A stretch of DNA of 64,000 nucleotides from JANNRA01 sp031401035 (GTDB taxonomy: Bacteria > Desulfobacterota > Binatia > HRBIN30 > CADEER01): contig JANNRA010000065.1 in the NCBI GenBank assembly GCA_031401035.1, forward strand, positions 19,533-83,532, given 5' to 3'. The translations under genes were made by a program, and so were the position numbers. Positions within the stretch are counted from its first letter, which is position 1. Each line of letters starts with the position of its first letter. The notes under the pieces were generated by a model, which was given only the letters and a program-made list of their open reading frames with translations, was not told the origin of the DNA and ran no database searches. Below, piece by piece: positions 41,795 to 49,224 of this stretch.

Positions 41795-42313
41795 CTAGAA
41801 CGTCACGTCGATTTTCGCCCCCGCGTCGGTCTGGCATTCGCCGACGCCGCCGCCGCTCATGCCTTCCTCCGGCTCCGCCAGGTGGAAGCGGCAGCGCATG
41901 CGGCCGCCGCGATCGCCGAGCAGCACGGCGATCACCTTGCCGCTGTAGTTCTTGATGAACGTCGGCACGCCGGCGCCGCCGATGTACGGCCCGTAGTCGT
42001 CGTCCCAGCCGCCCCAGCCGCCCCAGCCGACGCCCCACGCACCCCAGTAGGGATCGAGCGTCACGGCGTCGGTGTCCGAGGTCACCTCGAGGTAGCGCCC
42101 GGCGAAGACCTCGCCGCCGGGCATCGTCGCGGTCATGGTCCCGTTCTGGTTGAAGCGTTCGGAGCGGTAGCGCATAGCCACCGTCGCGCCGCCGTCCGGG
42201 CCGGCGACGCGGGCGCCAATCGGCCCGCTGGCGACGCAGCCGCTCAGGGCCGCGCCGACCGCCAGGCCCACCCCGGCACGCCGCCAGAATCTCGCCCCTG
42301 CAATTCGCTGCAT
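41795..42313 (-). CDS. Lipoprotein of unknown function
   Basis: A 172-residue exported protein. I start at the third ATG-codon (42313), because AGGAGG lies seven bases upstream there. The signal peptide ends in LAVGAALSGC, a lipobox (C26). The mature part contains a Tyr/Trp/Gly-rich stretch (PYWGAWGVGWGGWGGWDDDYG) and FIKNYSGKVIAVLLGDRGGRMRCRFHL. No family recognised. The upstream gene is divergent on the plus strand (HAD hydrolase, 89 bp away). Confidence 0.78.
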   Translation of the reverse strand: MQRIAGARFWRRAGVGLAVGAALSGCVASGPIGARVAGPDGGATVAMRYRSERFNQNGTMTATMPGGEVFAGRYLEVTSDTDAVTLDPYWGAWGVGWGGWGGWDDDYGPYIGGAGVPTFIKNYSGKVIAVLLGDRGGRMRCRFHLAEPEEGMSGGGVGECQTDAGAKIDVTF

Positions 42314-42402
42314 GTCCATTCCTCCTCTGCCGCCGCCGCTCTCGGGCGCGAGGACTCCTAGCGGGTTTGCGGCTCCGCCGCGAGCGTGTAGAACGCCACG
42401 GC

Positions 42403-43122
42403 ATGGCAGCGACGCGGCGACACGACGTGGTTTCCCTGGTCGATATCGACAACACCCTGGTCGACAACGACGCGGTCACGGCCGATCTGCGCCGCCACCT
42501 GACCGCCGTCGTCGGACCGAAGCGGCAGAAGCGCTACTGGGAGCTCTTCGAGCAGCTGCGCGGCGAGCTCGGCTACGCCGACTATCTCGGCGCCCTGCAG
42601 CGCTACCGGGTCGAGCAGCCGCGCGACTCGCATCTGTTAGCGCTCTCGACCTTCCTGATCGACTATCCGTTCGCCAATCGACTCTACCCAGGGTCGCTCG
42701 ACGCCATCGCGCACCTGAAGCGTTTTGGGCCGGTGGTGGTGCTGTCCGACGGCGACGTCGTCTTCCAGCCGCGCAAGATTCAGCGCTCGGGCATCTTCGA
42801 GGCGGTGGACGGCAACATCCTCGTATACATCCACAAGGAAAAAGAGCTGGCGGACGTCGAGCGGCGCTACCCGGCCCGGCACTACATCATGGTCGACGAC
42901 AAGCCGCGCCTGCTCGACGCCATCAAGCGCGTCTGGGGGCGACGGGTGACGACGGTGTTCCCGCGCCAGGGGCATTACGCCCTCGATCCCGACGCCTTCG
43001 CCCGCTACGGCGTTCCCGACGTCACCCTGCAGCGCATCGGCGAGCTGGTCGAGCACGACCTGACGAGCCTGCGCGCCGCCGCGGCGCGGGCGGCGCCGGG
43101 GCGGGGCGCGCGCCGCGCCTGA
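42403..43122 (+). CDS. HAD-family hydrolase
   Basis: A 239-residue haloacid-dehalogenase-type phosphatase. Motif I is VDIDNTLVDND, motif II is VVLSDGD, the Lys motif is near RKIQRSG, and motif IV is YIMVDDK. An alpha-helical cap lies between the first and second motifs. Substrate unknown. The ATG chosen is the first with a good family N-terminus; the frame is open earlier. Confidence 0.88.
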   Translation: MAATRRHDVVSLVDIDNTLVDNDAVTADLRRHLTAVVGPKRQKRYWELFEQLRGELGYADYLGALQRYRVEQPRDSHLLALSTFLIDYPFANRLYPGSLDAIAHLKRFGPVVVLSDGDVVFQPRKIQRSGIFEAVDGNILVYIHKEKELADVERRYPARHYIMVDDKPRLLDAIKRVWGRRVTTVFPRQGHYALDPDAFARYGVPDVTLQRIGELVEHDLTSLRAAAARAAPGRGARRA

Positions 43123-43165
43123 CGGCCGGCCGGCGCGGCCTGGCGGCTTGGGGCGGTGCATCCGC

Positions 43166-43258
43166 TCGTGATCCCCCTGCGGGAGTGGGGGTCCAGGCAG
43201 GCGCGCGGTGCGTCTCCAGGTCCGCTCTGCCGCAGGGAGCGGGCCAGGGTGAGGGGGG
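43166..43258. repeat. Degenerate copy of the CCCTCACCCTG palindromic intergenic repeat
   Basis: The 287-bp space after the HAD gene holds CCCCCTGCGGGAGTGGGGGT and, further on, CAGGGAGCGGGCCAGGGTGAGGGGG, imperfect arms of the palindromic repeat seen more clearly at 46406-46576 and 59174-59279. No gene is supported in 43123-43409. Confidence 0.5.
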
Positions 43259-43409
43259 TGCGACAGAGGTGTTCCCCCACCCGGGCGAAAGAATCCGCTG
43301 GCAATACAATCGCCGTCCGACGAGCATCAGCGGATGGAGACCCGGCTGCGCGGCGCCCTGCGGCGCGAGGCCCACCGGGCACAGCTTGTCCAGTGCTGAA
43401 GCAGGATCC

Positions 43410-43775
43410 GTGGCCCACGTGAATAACGACGACATCGCGTCCCTGATCGGCATCGGCGGCGGCGAGTCGCGCTCGGCGCCGTACACCGGCACCAAGGCGC
43501 TGATGCTGGCCGTGCTCGAGGACGCCATCCGCGCCTACCTGAGCCACGAGGCGCGCGCCCGCGTCGAGGCCGAGCAATGGGTGTTGAGCCGCCAGCGCCG
43601 TTCGGTGTTCTCCTTCTCCGTCGTCTGCGAAACCCTGGCGCTGGAGCCCAAGGCGGTGCGCGTCGCCCTGCGCCGCATGCGCGATCAGCAGGTCACGCCC
43701 GATCTGATCCCGCGCACCCGACCGAACGCGCGCCGTCGTTCCGGCCTGGCGCGTGATCCGGGGCCCGAGGCGTAG
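43410..43775 (+). CDS. Conserved small protein of unknown function
   Basis: A 121-residue protein with start GTG at 43410 (or 43419), preceded by AGCAGGATCC. The core, ALMLAVLEDAIRAYLSHEAR then AEQWVLSRQRRSVFSFSVVC and RVALRRMRDQQ, has the pattern A-x-E-x-W-x...F-S-F-x-x-V/I-C-x-x-L-x-L-x-P-x-x-x-R-x-x-L of a small cytoplasmic family in deltaproteobacterial-type genomes. Function unknown. It is likely helical and forms a pair with the next 115-residue gene (41 bp gap). Confidence 0.72.
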   Translation: MAHVNNDDIASLIGIGGGESRSAPYTGTKALMLAVLEDAIRAYLSHEARARVEAEQWVLSRQRRSVFSFSVVCETLALEPKAVRVALRRMRDQQVTPDLIPRTRPNARRRSGLARDPGPEA

Positions 43776-43815
43776 GGGAGCAGGGCGGGGCACGGCACCA
43801 GCGCACTTGACGACG

Positions 43816-44163
43816 ATGAAGCCCAAGAACGAGCAGGCGCGACTGCGGGCCGAATCGACCACGCCGCGCCAGGCAAGGGCGAAGCGGCGCGACCTCCGTT
43901 CCGCCTACGTCGCGGTGGTGCGGACATTTCTCGGCGCTGCGGCGGCGCCGCCGCCGACCGCGCTGGGACGCTGGCTCGAGGAGGTCGGCATGACTCCGGC
44001 CGAGCTGGCGGTGCTGGGGGGTGAGGCGCAGACCGACGCTGCCGACGGCGCGCAACCGCCCTGGCGGGCCGAGGCGCTCGAGGCGCTGCTGCGCGAGTAC
44101 CGGCTCGTACGGCGCGCCCGGCTGCGTCGCCAGGCCATACGCGGCCTTTTGCGCCTGCACTGA
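43816..44163 (+). CDS. Small basic protein of unknown function
   Basis: A 115-residue, Ala/Arg-rich protein starting MKPKNEQARLRAESTTPRQA. It has two helical-looking segments (AYVAVVRTFLGAAAAPPPTALGRWLEEVG, PWRAEALEALLREYRLVRRARL) and a short Gly/Asp linker between. There is no signal peptide and no family I recognise. It follows the 121-residue gene at close spacing. Confidence 0.6.
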   Translation: MKPKNEQARLRAESTTPRQARAKRRDLRSAYVAVVRTFLGAAAAPPPTALGRWLEEVGMTPAELAVLGGEAQTDAADGAQPPWRAEALEALLREYRLVRRARLRRQAIRGLLRLH

Positions 44164-44248
44164 GCTGTGTCCACGGCGCCGCAGCCATGCGGCCCCGCAC
44201 GGCGGTCCTTGCAGCAAATGGTTCGGTCTGCGCATCTTGCCGAGGGCG

Positions 44249-46351
44249 ATGGTGAGTCGGGGTGTAGTGTCGGGGGGAGCGCGGCGGACGGGGCGGATCG
44301 TCGACCCGCTGCCCGTCTCGGCGTCGCGCCTGGTGAGAGCCACGCTGGCACGTGTCGCCAGCGGCATCGGGCTCGCAGTCGTCCTCGCGGCGCATCCCGC
44401 CGCCGCCGCGCCGGTTCCGTGCGTCGGTGATTGCAACGGCGACGGCCGGGTGGCCGTCAACGAGTTGGTCCTCGGGGTAGAGATCGCGCAGGGCGGCCGC
44501 CCGTTGTCGACCTGCCCCAACTTCGACGCCAATGGTGACGGGGGCGTGGCGCTGAACGAGCTGATCAGCGCCGTCAACGCGGCCCTGTCGGGCTGTGCGC
44601 TGGTCGCCGCGACGCCGACGCCGACGGCGACGCCACCGCCGCCGAGCGTGACCCTGACGGCGACGGCCAGCGCGACCGCGGCCACCAGCGCGACGGCGAG
44701 TCTGACGCCGAGCGTCGCGGACACCGCGACCGTCACGCCGAGAGTCACCGCCACCGCGACCGCCACGCCCACCGTCACTGCGACCGCCGCCGACACGCCG
44801 GCGTCGACGGCGACCGCGACCACTGTTGCGACGGCCACCGCCGTCGCGACCGTCACGGAGGCACCGAGTGCGACGCCCGTCGATACGGCGCCGCCCGATC
44901 CTACCGCGACGGCGGCCGAGCCGACCGAGACCTTCCGACCCGGCACGCCGACGGCCACCGGGACCGCCACGCGCACGCGCACGCGGACCCAGTCGCCGAC
45001 CCGCACGGTGACGGAGGCGCCATCGGCGACGCCGACCAATACGCGGCCGACGCGCACGCCGACGGCGACCATCTCGCCGAGCGTCACGCGCACGCCGACC
45101 GTCACCCGCACCGCGACGCGTACCCCGCGCACGACGGCGACGCCGGTGCCGCCGACCGCAACGCCGGTCGACACCAGCACCGCCGGCCCGTCGCCGACGC
45201 GCACCGCGACGCCGCCGACGACCAGCACGCGCACGGCGATTCCGACGCGCACCCAGACGCCGACCCTCAGCATCACGCCGACGCGCACGCCGACGGCGAC
45301 GCGCACACCCAGTGCAACGCGCACGGCGACGGTACCGGACACGCGCACGCCGACGCGCACCGCGTCGCCCACCGCCACCGTACCGGGCTCGCCCAGCCGG
45401 ACTGCCAGTGCGACGGCGACGCGCACGCCGAGCGCGACGCTGGTGCCGACGCTGACCCGGACACCGACGATCACGCGGACGGCGCCCCTGACGGCGACGC
45501 CGAGCCGCACTGCGACGCTGACGCCGACCCGCACGCCGACGCCGACCCGCACGCTGACGCCGACCCGCACGCTGACGCCGACCCGCACGCCGACCCGCAC
45601 CGGCACCGCGACGTTGACTCCGAGCGGCGCCCCGGCGGCGACCGCGACGGTGACGGTGACGCTGACGCGTACGCCGTCGCGCACGCCGACGCCCACCCTG
45701 ACGGGGTCGCCGACGCGCACCGCGACGCGTTCGCCGACGGTGACGCCGACCTTCCAGACCATCGGCCCGATCATCAGCTACCTCGGCGTCGCCCGCGCCG
45801 ACGGCCAGGTTACACAGCCGATGGGCACGGCGGCCGATGGGACGCCGATCTACCTGCGGCCGCTCCCGCAGGGCTTCTTCCTGGTCGTCGAGGCGCGGCC
45901 CGGTCCGGGCGGTCGGCCGGTCGGGCAGAACACGTTCAATTCCGCGCTCGACGATCCGAACCTGCTGCCCAATCTACAGATCGTCGTGTCGCGCCCGCTT
46001 GGCAACGGCAGCGCGATCGTTTGCGACGACGGCTCGGGCGGGATCATCGGCGGCGTCCCGGCAGTGAACCCGCCGGTGTTCGGCGGCACCCAGGCGTCGG
46101 CGAACGCGATCAACGACCTGACCTGCCGTTTCAACGTGCGCTCCAGCAGCGGCGACGCGTGTACGCGCAACGCTCAGCAGGACGCCGCGTTCGTGACCGG
46201 ATCGACGCGGGTCCAGTTCTGCCCGGCGTCAGGTGTCGGCGCGGAGATCGGCTTCCTGCCCGGCGACACGCGCGTCACCGCGCGCGCCACCGACAACATC
46301 GGCCAGCCCGGCGTCGCCGCCTCGATCATCATCCGCGTCGCGCAGCCCTAG
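44249..46351 (+). CDS. Secreted Thr/Pro-stalk protein with N-terminal Cys/EF-hand module and C-terminal Cys domain
   Basis: A 700-residue exported protein. The signal peptide (GIGLAVVLAAHPAAAAPV) is followed by the complete Cys/EF-hand module (CVGDCNGDGRVAVNELVLGV, then FDANGDGGVALNELISAVNAAL, closing in SGC). Residues about 122-505 are a low-complexity stalk of Thr with Ala, Pro and Arg (TPTRTPTPTRTLTPTRT-like units). The C-terminal about 195 residues are a domain homologous to the N-terminal domain of the 35821-37512 protein: GFFLVVEARPGPGGRPVGQ, IVCDDGSGGIIGGVPAV, INDLTCRFNVRSSSGDACTRN and PGDTRVTARATDNIGQPG. The architecture suggests a surface-anchored stalked binding protein. Confidence 0.8.
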   Translation: MVSRGVVSGGARRTGRIVDPLPVSASRLVRATLARVASGIGLAVVLAAHPAAAAPVPCVGDCNGDGRVAVNELVLGVEIAQGGRPLSTCPNFDANGDGGVALNELISAVNAALSGCALVAATPTPTATPPPPSVTLTATASATAATSATASLTPSVADTATVTPRVTATATATPTVTATAADTPASTATATTVATATAVATVTEAPSATPVDTAPPDPTATAAEPTETFRPGTPTATGTATRTRTRTQSPTRTVTEAPSATPTNTRPTRTPTATISPSVTRTPTVTRTATRTPRTTATPVPPTATPVDTSTAGPSPTRTATPPTTSTRTAIPTRTQTPTLSITPTRTPTATRTPSATRTATVPDTRTPTRTASPTATVPGSPSRTASATATRTPSATLVPTLTRTPTITRTAPLTATPSRTATLTPTRTPTPTRTLTPTRTLTPTRTPTRTGTATLTPSGAPAATATVTVTLTRTPSRTPTPTLTGSPTRTATRSPTVTPTFQTIGPIISYLGVARADGQVTQPMGTAADGTPIYLRPLPQGFFLVVEARPGPGGRPVGQNTFNSALDDPNLLPNLQIVVSRPLGNGSAIVCDDGSGGIIGGVPAVNPPVFGGTQASANAINDLTCRFNVRSSSGDACTRNAQQDAAFVTGSTRVQFCPASGVGAEIGFLPGDTRVTARATDNIGQPGVAASIIIRVAQP
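44610..45753 (+). repeat. Low-complexity Thr/Pro/Ala-coding repeat region
   Basis: The DNA is dominated by ACG, CCG and GCG/CGC codons in short periods (for example ACGCCGACGCGCACGCCGAC units). It encodes the Thr/Pro stalk of the surrounding gene. Near-exact tandem units such as CTGACGCCGACCCGCACGCT occur around 45527-45600. The antisense strand also stays open for hundreds of codons for composition reasons. Confidence 0.8.
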
Positions 46352-46405
46352 TCGTCGAGGCCCTTGCCCTGCGCGCGGCCATTCCCCCGGGCGGCGCGAT
46401 CCTCA

Positions 46406-46576
46406 ACCCCCTCACCCTGTCCCTCTCCCGGCGCGAGAGGGGGCCCATGTGAGCAGAGCGCGTTCGTCACCAGGTCCGCCCTCGCGCAGGGAGAGCGAGG
46501 GACCGGGTGCGGGTGCGCACAGTCCGTTCATCAAAACGTCCCCTCTCCCGCCGGGAGAGGGACAGGGTGAGGGGGT
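46406..46576. repeat. Palindromic intergenic repeat (CCCTCACCCTGTCCCTCTCC type)
   Basis: ACCCCCTCACCCTGTCCCTC at the left and GAGAGGGACAGGGTGAGGGG at the right form outer complementary arms, with a further partial copy (CCAGGTCCGCCCTCGCGCAG) inside. It fills most of the 267-bp space between the Thr/Pro gene and the convergent propeller gene. It may act as a transcription end signal or a REP-like element; no gene is supported in 46352-46618. Confidence 0.7.
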
Positions 46577-46618
46577 CGCAAGCGGTTCTCACGCGCCTGC
46601 GCGAACCCTGCGCCGCTG

Positions 46619-47965
46619 TCATTCCGGACAGCCCGCCAACGCGGCTGCCACCGCGGCGACGATCTCCGCCACCGACACGCTTCCATCCTCGTCGCCATCG
46701 AACACCGCGCAGGCTGTGGTCGGTTGCGCCGCGAGGGCGATGTTGACGCCGAGGATCAGCTCGTTCACCTCGACCTGCCGGTTGCCGTTGCAGTCGCCGG
46801 CGCAGGTCGTCTCGCAGCCGCTGGTGCAAGGCCCCACCGTTCCGGTCAGCACGCCGAGGCCGTCCGGAAACGCGAGGTTCTCGCGGATGATCACCGGTGC
46901 GCGCGGTGTGCCGTCGGCCTCGAAACCGATCCAGCGCACCTTGCCGTTGCGGCCCGGGCCGATACCGCCGCCGGGGTTCAGCTGTAGTTGCAGGTCGGCG
47001 AAGAACAGGTTGCCGTCGGCGTCGACGGCGATGCCCTGCGGGTTGCCGGTCGGCGCGGGAAGCCCCGGCCGGGGCGGCGACAGGACGCGGCGCAGGAAGG
47101 TGCCGGCGGCCGGATCGAACTCGGCGATGACGCCGTTCAGCACGCTGGCGACGTACCAGTTGCCGTTCGGCGCCCGCGCCAGGCTGCTCGGCGTCGGGAT
47201 GTTGGGGTTGGTGATGAACACCTCGACGTTGACGTTCACCGCGTCGGCCAGCGGCGAGCCGAGCGCGTCGACGCGGCCACAGCCGCCGGCGGCATCGGGT
47301 CCGCTCGGGAAGGGTGGCGAGAAGCGCAGGATGGCGGCGCTGCCGGAGACGCCGCCGCCGCCGCCGCGCGCCGAGGCGACGTACACGCGTCCCGCCTCAT
47401 CGATGGCGATGCCGGTGGCGGTGCCGATGTTCGAGGCGATCTTGCAGAAGTGGGTGCTGGCATCGCCGTTGGGATAGCTGCCGGCGGCGCCGGGGAATCG
47501 GTCGAAGGGCGGGAACCACGCGATGAGCTGCCCGGTGGCCGGCCCGCTGGCGCTGTCACCGATCTCCGAGGTGAAGAGGCGCCCCTGGGCGTCGAAGGCG
47601 CAGCCGAACGGATCGCCCTGCGGCTGCACGAAATAGGTCGCCGTCAGCTTGCCGATCTGCGTCCCGTCGGCGGCGAAGACGCCCCAGCCCGGCGGCACCG
47701 CCGGCTGGCCGGTGTCCTCGCCCATGATGAAGCCGCCCGAGCCGCCCGGGAGCGCACAGACCGGACCGTTCACGTCGCGGCCGCGCGCCGCGTCGAGCGA
47801 GGCGCGTTCGATCAGGATGTCCTGCCGCAACGGCGGATCGGTCAGGCTGTCGATGTCGTAGCGCCGCAGGCGGTTCCCCTCGGGGGAATAGAGCACCGCC
47901 GCGTCAGCCGCGGCCGCTGCCGTCAAGCAGAACAGTCCAGGCACCAGCCAGGTCGAGCATCGCAT
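46619..47965 (-). CDS. Secreted beta-propeller with C-terminal Cys/EF-hand module
   Basis: A 448-residue exported protein (signal CSTWLVPGLFCLTAAAAADA). The propeller-like region is homologous to the 34340-35740 protein (GRDVNGPVCALPG, IMGEDTGQ, ATGIAIDEAGRVYVASARG, NWYVASVLNGVIAEFDPAAG, LRRVLSPPRPGLPAPTGNPQ, GPGRNGKVRWIGFEADG, NLAFPDGLGVLTG). Here the Cys/EF-hand module is at the C-terminus: CAGDCNGNRQVEVNELILGV and FDGDEDGSVSVAEIVAAV ending AGCPE. The module is therefore swapped to the other end relative to the paralogue. Function unknown; a lactonase-like or surface sensor role is possible. Confidence 0.85.
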   Translation of the reverse strand: MRCSTWLVPGLFCLTAAAAADAAVLYSPEGNRLRRYDIDSLTDPPLRQDILIERASLDAARGRDVNGPVCALPGGSGGFIMGEDTGQPAVPPGWGVFAADGTQIGKLTATYFVQPQGDPFGCAFDAQGRLFTSEIGDSASGPATGQLIAWFPPFDRFPGAAGSYPNGDASTHFCKIASNIGTATGIAIDEAGRVYVASARGGGGGVSGSAAILRFSPPFPSGPDAAGGCGRVDALGSPLADAVNVNVEVFITNPNIPTPSSLARAPNGNWYVASVLNGVIAEFDPAAGTFLRRVLSPPRPGLPAPTGNPQGIAVDADGNLFFADLQLQLNPGGGIGPGRNGKVRWIGFEADGTPRAPVIIRENLAFPDGLGVLTGTVGPCTSGCETTCAGDCNGNRQVEVNELILGVNIALAAQPTTACAVFDGDEDGSVSVAEIVAAVAAALAGCPE

Positions 47966-48125
47966 CGCGTCCCCTCCCTGGCTCGCGGTGACACTACGGA
48001 CATCACTTGTCCAACTCGCCCCGCCGCCGTCGTGCCTCGCGGGACGAGTCGGGTTGATTCCACGGCGCGATTCGCATAGCTCGCAGAAGGGGTCGCGGTG
48101 AGCGCCGCCCACTCACTCAGCACAC

Positions 48126-48200
48126 GTCCCTGTCGTCTAGCCTGGCCCAGGACACCGGCCTTTCACGTCGGTAACACGGGTTCAAATCCCGTCGGGGACA
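48126..48200 (+). tRNA. tRNA-Glu (anticodon TTC)
   Basis: Cloverleaf folds: acceptor GTCCCTG pairs with CGGGGAC (one T-G pair); the anticodon stem-loop is CCGGC-CTTTCAC-GTCGG giving anticodon TTC; the T arm is ACGGG-TTCAAAT-CCCGT. The discriminator base is A followed by CC, and CCA is not fully encoded. It stands alone between the propeller gene (minus) and the small-protein operon (minus). Confidence 0.93.
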
Positions 48201-48321
48201 CCTGATTCCGCGCTTCGGTGGTGCTCACATTCGAATCTGGAGTGCGGGCGCGCTGCGAAGTTGGGGCGGGCGCCAATCCGTACACCGGCGACCGGGGCCG
48301 GCGCACGCGCCGGCAGAAGCG

Positions 48322-48783
48322 TCAGCCGCCGAGGCGGCTGACGGCCTTGCGCACCTGCGTTGTGGCGCGCTTGACGTCGGCCGCCTTGGTCAGGTCGCGT
48401 GGGATCTTGGCCAGGTGCGCGACGGCGCGCTCCTGGGCCTTGGCGAGATTCCGCGCCAGGTCGCGGACCGCCCCATCGCGGCGCTTGGCGGCGGACTTCT
48501 TACTCCTCGCCAGATAGTCGCCGGCGGCGGCGGCCAGGCCGCCCAGGACGCGCCGTTCGCCGACCCCGAGGGCGTGCAGGAGGCCGCCGGAATAGCGCCG
48601 CTTGCTTTTGCGTGCCTTCGGCACCGCCGCCTCGTCGCTCGTCGGGCCGACCGGCGTTGCGCGCTTGGCCCGCTTCGGTTTGACCTGCACGACGGCAGCG
48701 GTTCGCAGGGTCGTGCGCCAATCACTGCTGCTCATGGACTCGCGCGCCGCTGAGTCGGTGCGCAAGGGTGTTTGCCGCTTCAT
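48322..48783 (-). CDS. Small Ala/Lys/Arg-rich protein, operon with a 101-residue protein
   Basis: A 153-residue basic protein starting MKRQTPLRTDSAARESM. It has a hydrophobic/helical mid part GGLLHALGVGERRVLGGLAAAAGDYL and then a Lys/Arg/Ala-rich amphipathic C-terminus (RDLARNLAKAQERAVAHLAK). The ATG overlaps the upstream gene's TGA in ATGA, which decides the start over a later ATG at 48735. Composition recalls phasins or nucleoid-binding proteins, but I can name no family. Confidence 0.68.
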   Translation of the reverse strand: MKRQTPLRTDSAARESMSSSDWRTTLRTAAVVQVKPKRAKRATPVGPTSDEAAVPKARKSKRRYSGGLLHALGVGERRVLGGLAAAAGDYLARSKKSAAKRRDGAVRDLARNLAKAQERAVAHLAKIPRDLTKAADVKRATTQVRKAVSRLGG

Positions 48784-49085
48784 AGGATGGAGAACGGCAG
48801 GCGGCTCTGGCGCTTGCGCTTCTTCTCGACCACCACCACCACCGGCAGGATGGTCTTGCCGGCCGCATCCTCGCCGAGCGCGAACTCGATCTCGCCCAAG
48901 GCGTCGAGGACCGCCTGGTGCAGCTTGCCGCCGCCCTTCTTGAGCTGCTTGATCGCCTTCGCGCGCGCCTTGCCGAGGTCGACGAGGTGTATCGGCAACG
49001 CCTCGATAGCGCCTTCCTCGTGATGACCCATCGGTGCGGAGTCCTCGATAACGCTGCCCGCCTTCACGGATGTTTCGATTCCCAT
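48780..49085 (-). CDS. Small protein resembling DUF6200
   Basis: A 101-residue protein with central IHLVDLGKARAKAIKQLKKGGGKLHQAV and a C-terminal GKTILPVVVVVEKKRKRQ, a combination I recall from a small family (DUF6200-like: VDLGK, K-x-I-x-x-L-x-x-G-x-G-K-L, then VVVVxxKK). The start is the ATG about 9 bases after GGAG; earlier in-frame ATG at 49160 adds non-conserved residues. It is the first gene of a two-gene unit. Confidence 0.7.
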   Translation of the reverse strand: MGIETSVKAGSVIEDSAPMGHHEEGAIEALPIHLVDLGKARAKAIKQLKKGGGKLHQAVLDALGEIEFALGEDAAGKTILPVVVVVEKKRKRQSRLPFSIL

Positions 49086-49224
49086 CTGAAGTGACTCCTG
49101 TCGAGACAATCGGATGGATCCGATTAGCGCCGAACAACCGACGCCGTCAAATGAACGCAAGTCCTTCCTATCTAGTGCGCGGGGAGACTAGGATGTTCGT
49201 GGTCGGCCGGTTCCGGAATCTTGT

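Noticed and set aside
44610..45753. Looks like a repeat array, possibly CRISPR or minisatellite
   Set aside because: Units are not regularly spaced, have no unique spacers and translate as a Thr/Pro stalk in one long gene.
43693..45774. A long minus-strand open frame coding repeats of Val/Gly/Arg
   Set aside because: It is the antisense of the Thr/Pro-coding stalk. Composition keeps the frame open; it has no start context and the plus-strand protein has a signal peptide and two recognisable domains.
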